From: Halisarca cf. caerulea
Lineage: Eukaryota; Porifera; Demospongiae; Chondrillida; Halisarcidae
Direction: 5' to 3'
Assembly (NCBI GenBank): GCA_963170055.1
Contig: CAUJGJ010000188.1
Coordinates: 2,301,071 to 2,316,070 of the forward strand
DNA length: 15,000 nucleotides
In this document: positions 11,604-15,000 of the stretch, piece by piece
Position numbering within the stretch: position 1 is the first letter of the stretch
How the letters are laid out: each line of letters starts with the position of its first letter
Notes under the pieces: generated by a model
Database searches by the model: none
Seen by the model: the letters and a program-made list of their open reading frames with translations, nothing else
What the model was told of the DNA's origin: nothing
Made by a program: the position numbers and the translations under genes

Positions 11604-11982
11604 TGGTACTAACATCACACACTATCCCAACCCACTGAGTAGTACACAGAACAGACAGTAGTTTGTAGTTCTTTGCATACACATTACCAGCATCATCGCA
11701 TCACTTGTTGTGTGGTTTATGTATTATCAAAAACTCATTTATTCACTCACTATTTTCTCACATTGTTGTGTAAACACATGCTGTAGTTTTGAATCTGCAT
11801 TCAGTTTAATAATCAAATGCTTCAAAAGTTGACAGAGAATGTTCGAATGTTCACGTGAAAGAGGAGGAATGACCTACTGTACACATGGAGTACGTATATC
11901 AGTATGCTGTTGTACACAGGTGCACAGTCAAACTTGGTGAGTAAGTATCCGGGATGGTACATACTCATGAACAGGAAGTATA

Positions 11983-12300
11983 CAGTTAAAACTGTCCTAT
12001 ATAGAAACCACTTGCATATAAAGACCACCTGTCTACAGAGACCACGGTAGGCTGGTTCATTGTCCACTTCAGCTGTACTTACTAAAGACCACCTGTCTAC
12101 AGAGACCATGGTAGGCTGGTTCATTGTCCACTTCAGCTGTACTTACTAAAGACCACCTGTCTACAGAGACCACGGTAGGCTGGTTCATTGTCCACTTCAG
12201 CTGTACTTACTAAAGCACCTATGTCCAAGGACCACCTGTCTATAGAGACCACAATTACGTACTTAGTTCCTTGGATGACCACTATAGACAGGTTTTACTG
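11983..12300. mobile_element. TA-flanked MITE with internal amplification, element 2
   Basis: Starts CAGTTAAAACTGTCC and ends GACAGGTTTTACTG with TA at both sides, the same end type as element 1. Words such as GACCACCTGTCTACAGAGACC are shared with element 1. At 318 bases it is longer because of three internal tandem units. No coding frame. Confidence 0.75.
12020..12211. repeat. 64-base tandem repeat, three units, inside MITE element 2
   Basis: Units start at 12020, 12084 and 12148, and a fourth partial one at 12212. Each runs AAAGACCACCTGTC... to GCTGTACTTACT. The units are nearly identical, so the triplication is young. Confidence 0.93.
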
Positions 12301-12554
12301 TACATCTTACTCTCTCTCCATCTCATGTACTGTACTGCAGTGAACACTAACAGTAAGTACTTCTGATGGTAAATACTCTTCAATTAGTCAGCAATTTAAG
12401 GTACTTATTAACCAAGTTTGACTGTATTCCTTGCACCGTATACAAACCTGTACCTAATTTTTGACTGCTGTGAAATTGTACAAAGTATGTGCATATATGC
12501 AATGTACAAAGTAGGCCAAAACATACTCTACACAATGTAGTGATGGTCACCCCA
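12301..12554. other. Spacer between MITE element 2 and unit B, no gene seen
   Basis: No open frame with recognisable similarity, no repeat array and no RNA gene seen. Confidence 0.5.
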
Positions 12555-12603
12555 GATTCTAAACAAGGCATTACATAATCTATTTCATCAACAATAATGA
12601 TTT

Positions 12604-12637
12604 GGTACTCTGTGTACATTGATGTACACAGAGTACC
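12604..12637. repeat. Perfect 16-base-arm inverted repeat
   Basis: GGTACTCTGTGTACAT, then TG, then its exact reverse complement. Unit A has only one arm at the matching place (CGTACCCTGTGTACATTGATG), so the second arm arose in unit B by inverted duplication. Confidence 0.9.
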
Positions 12638-12723
12638 TGTACATTGATGCTCAACGCTGCCCACTTGTTTTCTGCTAGGTAACAATCCTGCAACTGCTAC
12701 ATTAGAGCCTACCTGCCAGCATA

Positions 12724-12899
12724 CAGTGAACCCTTCTAATCCGGTCACCTTGGGACCAGGAAATTTGGCCTGACTAGAGAGGTGGCCGGAATAGACAGGT
12801 CCATTCAAACATATGGGTGACCTTTGGGACTATAGACAGGATGGTTGGTGTAGACAGTGTGGCCGATTTACAGAGGCTCAGATTAGAGAGGTTTCACCA
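12724..12899. mobile_element. TA-flanked MITE, longer form, unit B
   Basis: 176 bases, starting CAGTGAACCCTTCTAAT and ending ATTAGAGAGGTTTCACCA, with TA on both sides. It is the full-length relative of the 68-base element at 9931-9998, found at the same place in the tandem unit. Confidence 0.65.
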
Positions 12900-12913
12900 T
12901 ATCCACCAGTTTA

Positions 12914-12950
12914 CAGGTACAGAGAAGTTGACATGCACAGTGTGTACAAT
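12914..12950 (+). pseudogene. Relic of a C4-type collagen gene end, unit B
   Basis: CAGAGAAGTTGACATGCACA continues as GTGTGTACAATA and reads EKLTCTVCTI in one frame, against EKELTCAVCTI at the end of the C4-like gene (9652-9682). The three-base gap is the same as in unit A, so the relic predates the A/B duplication. Confidence 0.45.
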
Positions 12951-13010
12951 ACATGTACACAAATCCACGAACACCATGGGCGTGTTGTACATTGGGTGGT
13001 CGTGTGAGGG

Positions 13011-13011
<1 letters not shown>

Positions 13012-13044
<33 letters not shown>
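13012..13044. repeat. (TG)16 microsatellite
   Basis: About sixteen TG units, present in unit B and missing from the matching place in unit A. Confidence 0.9.
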
Positions 13045-13046
<2 letters not shown>

Positions 13047-13197
13047 GTGAGAGGGTTGGTTATTGGTGGAGTTGTGGAGGAGATAAGGAAAAGCAGGAGA
13101 GACTATGGTTGATAGACACACCTGCCCAGTGTTGATAACAGGCTCCAAAATTCAATTATACTTATAACCCTACTTTGGCTTCAGTAAGTACTAACAG

Positions 13198-13240
13198 TAT
13201 AATAATTGGACACAGAGCACAAAGATTAAGTGTTGTGTGA
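13198..13240 (+). promoter_or_regulatory. TATA-like core promoter of the unit B collagen gene
   Basis: TATAATAA at 13198-13205, followed by the block ATTGGACACAGAGCACAAAG conserved in unit A. The start codon lies 60 bases below the TATA word. Confidence 0.45.
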
Positions 13241-13264
13241 AGTTCTGCTGAACAGTTAAGAACT

Positions 13265-14484
13265 ATGTTTGTCAAGACCCTTCTTTTCGTAACAATCATC
13301 TTCTTTCTTGGTAAGACTGTCCCCCAAGATGTCTCCCCCAATGACAGACAGTGTGTAGACAATCCAACAGGATCTGTTAGTCTCAATGTTGACGTGCGTG
13401 GTATACCTGGTCCTGAAGGTCCCAGGGGGAAGAGAGGTCCTAAAGGTAGCACTGGAGAGACAGGGGTGAAAGGAGATCCCGGAATGAAAGGAGATAGAGG
13501 TCTTCCTGGAGACACTGGACCCATTGGGACAACAGGCAGGAAAGGGGAAACAGGAGGCAAAGGTCAGAAAGGATCTCGTGGTATTCAAGGCCCCATTGGT
13601 TCCACTGGTAGACCAGGTCTTCCTGGTCCCCAAGGCATCCAAGGTGAACCAGGGGACACTGTACTGAGTAGGGAAGAATTAGATCATGTGTATGAAGCCA
13701 CTGCCAAGAAGCTCAATGAATCCATCATAGCTGAGTTGGTGGAGGACAACAGGCAATTGAAAGAACAAGTGAGACTTCTAGTGCTGCAGCAGACTAAGAC
13801 ACTTTGCAATATCACCAGTATGAGCTGGAGGAGGATTGCCTACTTTGACACCACAAGAGGGGATCCCTGTCCACCAGGTCTTTATACCACCAACAACAAT
13901 GCAACCGGCCAGACAGCTTGTGGAACAACCAACGGGAAGAGAAGTCAGTTATCACTGAAGTTCCCAACTGGAGGCAGCTACACCAATGTGTGCGGTAGAG
14001 TGAGGGGATACAGTGGCTTCAATGCATTTGCTTTCTATCCATACAGTCATCGTGGGAGACGTACAATAGACACCAACTATGCTGATGGAGTCCTCATCAC
14101 AGAGGTAGTCCTCAGCAGCATCTGTGGACTTATGTTGCTGGTCTCTCAGAAACATTTTCATTTGTCAACTATCTTTGCCCTTGTGCAAGGTCCGGCTACA
14201 GCCCTTCCTGGATCCCAAGCTTCGTCGGCAGTAACTACTACTGCGAGGCTGGGTTAGTTACAGATAGAAATGTGAATGTAAGAGGAAAAATCTGGTGGGA
14301 TGATCCCTTGTGGGACGGCAAGGGTTGTTTCACGTCTGGTAACACTTGTTGTGATCGCTACGGCTGGTTCCATCGTCAAGTGCCTTCAACCACTGATGAC
14401 ATCGAAGTGAGATGGACTAAAGAATTTAGCTCTCTTCCGGGTGAGGACATCCTCACTGACCAGCTTGAGATTTGGGTGATGTGA
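13265..14484 (+). pseudogene. Paralogue of the unit A collagen/coiled-coil gene, one-base deletion
   Basis: Reads [20 protein letters not shown] (signal peptide), a linker with one Cys, 29 Gly-X-Y triplets without the Cys triplet of unit A (GSR instead of GSC), a coiled coil with only one of the two units, and the start of the same C-terminal domain. After DGVLIT, at 14100/14101, unit A has ATCACTAGAGG where this copy has ATCACAGAGG. The lost T shifts the frame, and the shifted frame stops at 14257 (330 residues, the last 52 or so unrelated). The proper frame goes on cleanly from 14101 to TGA at 14482-14484 with the same motifs ([33 protein letters not shown]). One base more would give about 406 residues. 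The lack of other damage means a very recent break or a sequence error. Confidence 0.82.
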
Positions 14485-14870
14485 TGGTACTAACATCACA
14501 CACCATCCAAACCCACTGATGACAACAGACAATAGTTTGTAGCTTGCTTTTGTTTACATGCACATTACCAGCATCATCACATCACTTGTTAACCTGGTTA
14601 TCAACCTGGTTAATGTCTTAGCAAACATTTTCGCATTTACTCACCATTTACATATTCACTCATAATTTCTCACTGTTGTGTTAACACATGCTGTAGTTTT
14701 GAAGTTGTATTTATTCAGTTCAATAATCAAATGCTTCAAATGTTGACAGAAAATGTTCGATTGTTCACACAGAAGAGGAGGAACGACCTACTGTAGTACT
14801 GCATACATAGAGTGTATGTGCTGTACATCAGTAAACAGTTGTAGGCATGTGGTCAAACTCGGTTAGTTAG
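14485..14870. other. 3' flank of the unit B gene
   Basis: Matches the 3' flank of unit A (11604-11950), with small indels and a short local repeat of AACCTGGTTA near 14590-14610. No canonical AATAAA signal was found. Confidence 0.5.
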
Positions 14871-14872
14871 TA

Positions 14873-15000
14873 CAGTAAAATCTGTCTCACACAACTGTGT
14901 GTGGGTGCTGCTTTTGATGTGGTCAGGTCGATAAATCTCTTATCGACCTGTGAATAGGTCTCTAAGTCCAGGGCTCTTATTGCTAGCTATTATGTACATG
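14873..15000. mobile_element. CAGT-ended element, truncated by the window end
   Basis: CAGTAAAATCTGTCTC after a TA opens as the other MITEs do and lies at about the same place in the unit as element 2. Inside it, CAGGTCGATAA and TTATCGACCTG form a perfect 11-base-pair hairpin with a five-base loop (14924-14950). The right end is beyond the window. Confidence 0.5.

Larger units (their letters stand above)
9787..11950. repeat. Collagen-gene tandem unit A
   Basis: Similar over its length to 12555-14870: both start GATTCTAAACAAG, share a MITE, a gene-end relic, a 5' region, the coding region and a 3' flank that ends near TCAAACTTGGTGAGTAAG (unit B: TCAAACTCGGTTAGTTAG). Coding parts are the best conserved. 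Confidence 0.85.
12555..14870. repeat. Collagen-gene tandem unit B
   Basis: Counterpart of unit A (9787-11950), in the same orientation. It carries a longer MITE (12724-12899), a TG run (13012-13044) where unit A has only CTGTGAGTGTAGG, and a frameshifted gene. It is followed by a CAGT-ended element at about the place where unit A has MITE element 2. Confidence 0.85.

Noticed and set aside
12380..12808. 142-residue minus frame in the spacer and unit B head
   Set aside because: It crosses the unit boundary, the inverted repeat and a MITE, with no family signal.

Overview
The window looks like animal nuclear DNA, most probably from a sponge (demosponge-like). Three lines support this. Two metazoan housekeeping genes are present as spliced exons with GT/AG borders: the 3' end of UFM1, twice, and the C-terminal region of MED15. 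Three secreted short-collagen genes are present, one of them of the 'short-chain collagen C4' (spongin-type) family. The DNA between genes is AT-rich and full of (CA)n runs, minisatellites, a tRNA-derived SINE and TA-flanked miniature inverted-repeat elements. A cnidarian or another early-branching animal cannot be excluded without a search.

Layout. Positions 1-4220 hold two copies (1-~1655 and ~2405-4220) of a tandem segmental duplication. Each copy carries, on the minus strand, the last two coding exons of UFM1 and, further upstream, a pair of tRNA-like (A box/B box) sequences, one heading a SINE that ends in poly-T. The 5' coding exons of UFM1 are not visible. Positions 4724-8112 (minus strand) hold the C-terminal exons of MED15, whose introns contain four different tandem-repeat arrays, a G15 run and a large CA array. 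The N-terminal (KIX) part is not visible.

Positions 8256-9685 (plus strand) hold a two-exon short-chain collagen C4-like gene with a TATA box, a signal-peptide exon and an intron holding about 64 TG repeats. Its second exon is broken by one extra base. Positions ~9787-11950 and ~12555-14870 are tandem duplicates, each with an intronless gene for a secreted protein: signal peptide, 29 Gly-X-Y triplets, a short coiled coil and a conserved Cys/Trp-rich C-terminal domain. The first is intact (420 residues). The second has lost one base near 14100 and is frameshifted, though its old frame stays conserved to the stop.

The three collagen genes run in the same direction and form a small cluster of presumed extracellular-matrix genes, expanded by local duplication. 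Mobile elements with CAGT-type ends flanked by TA sit between them, and some were copied with the unit. The most interesting points are: the duplicated UFM1 3' end with an unusually long C-terminal propeptide; the collagen/coiled-coil/Cys-domain paralogues, which differ by an internal duplication of the coiled coil; a relic of a C4-type gene end upstream of both paralogues; and the minisatellite that merges into a MED15 splice donor.
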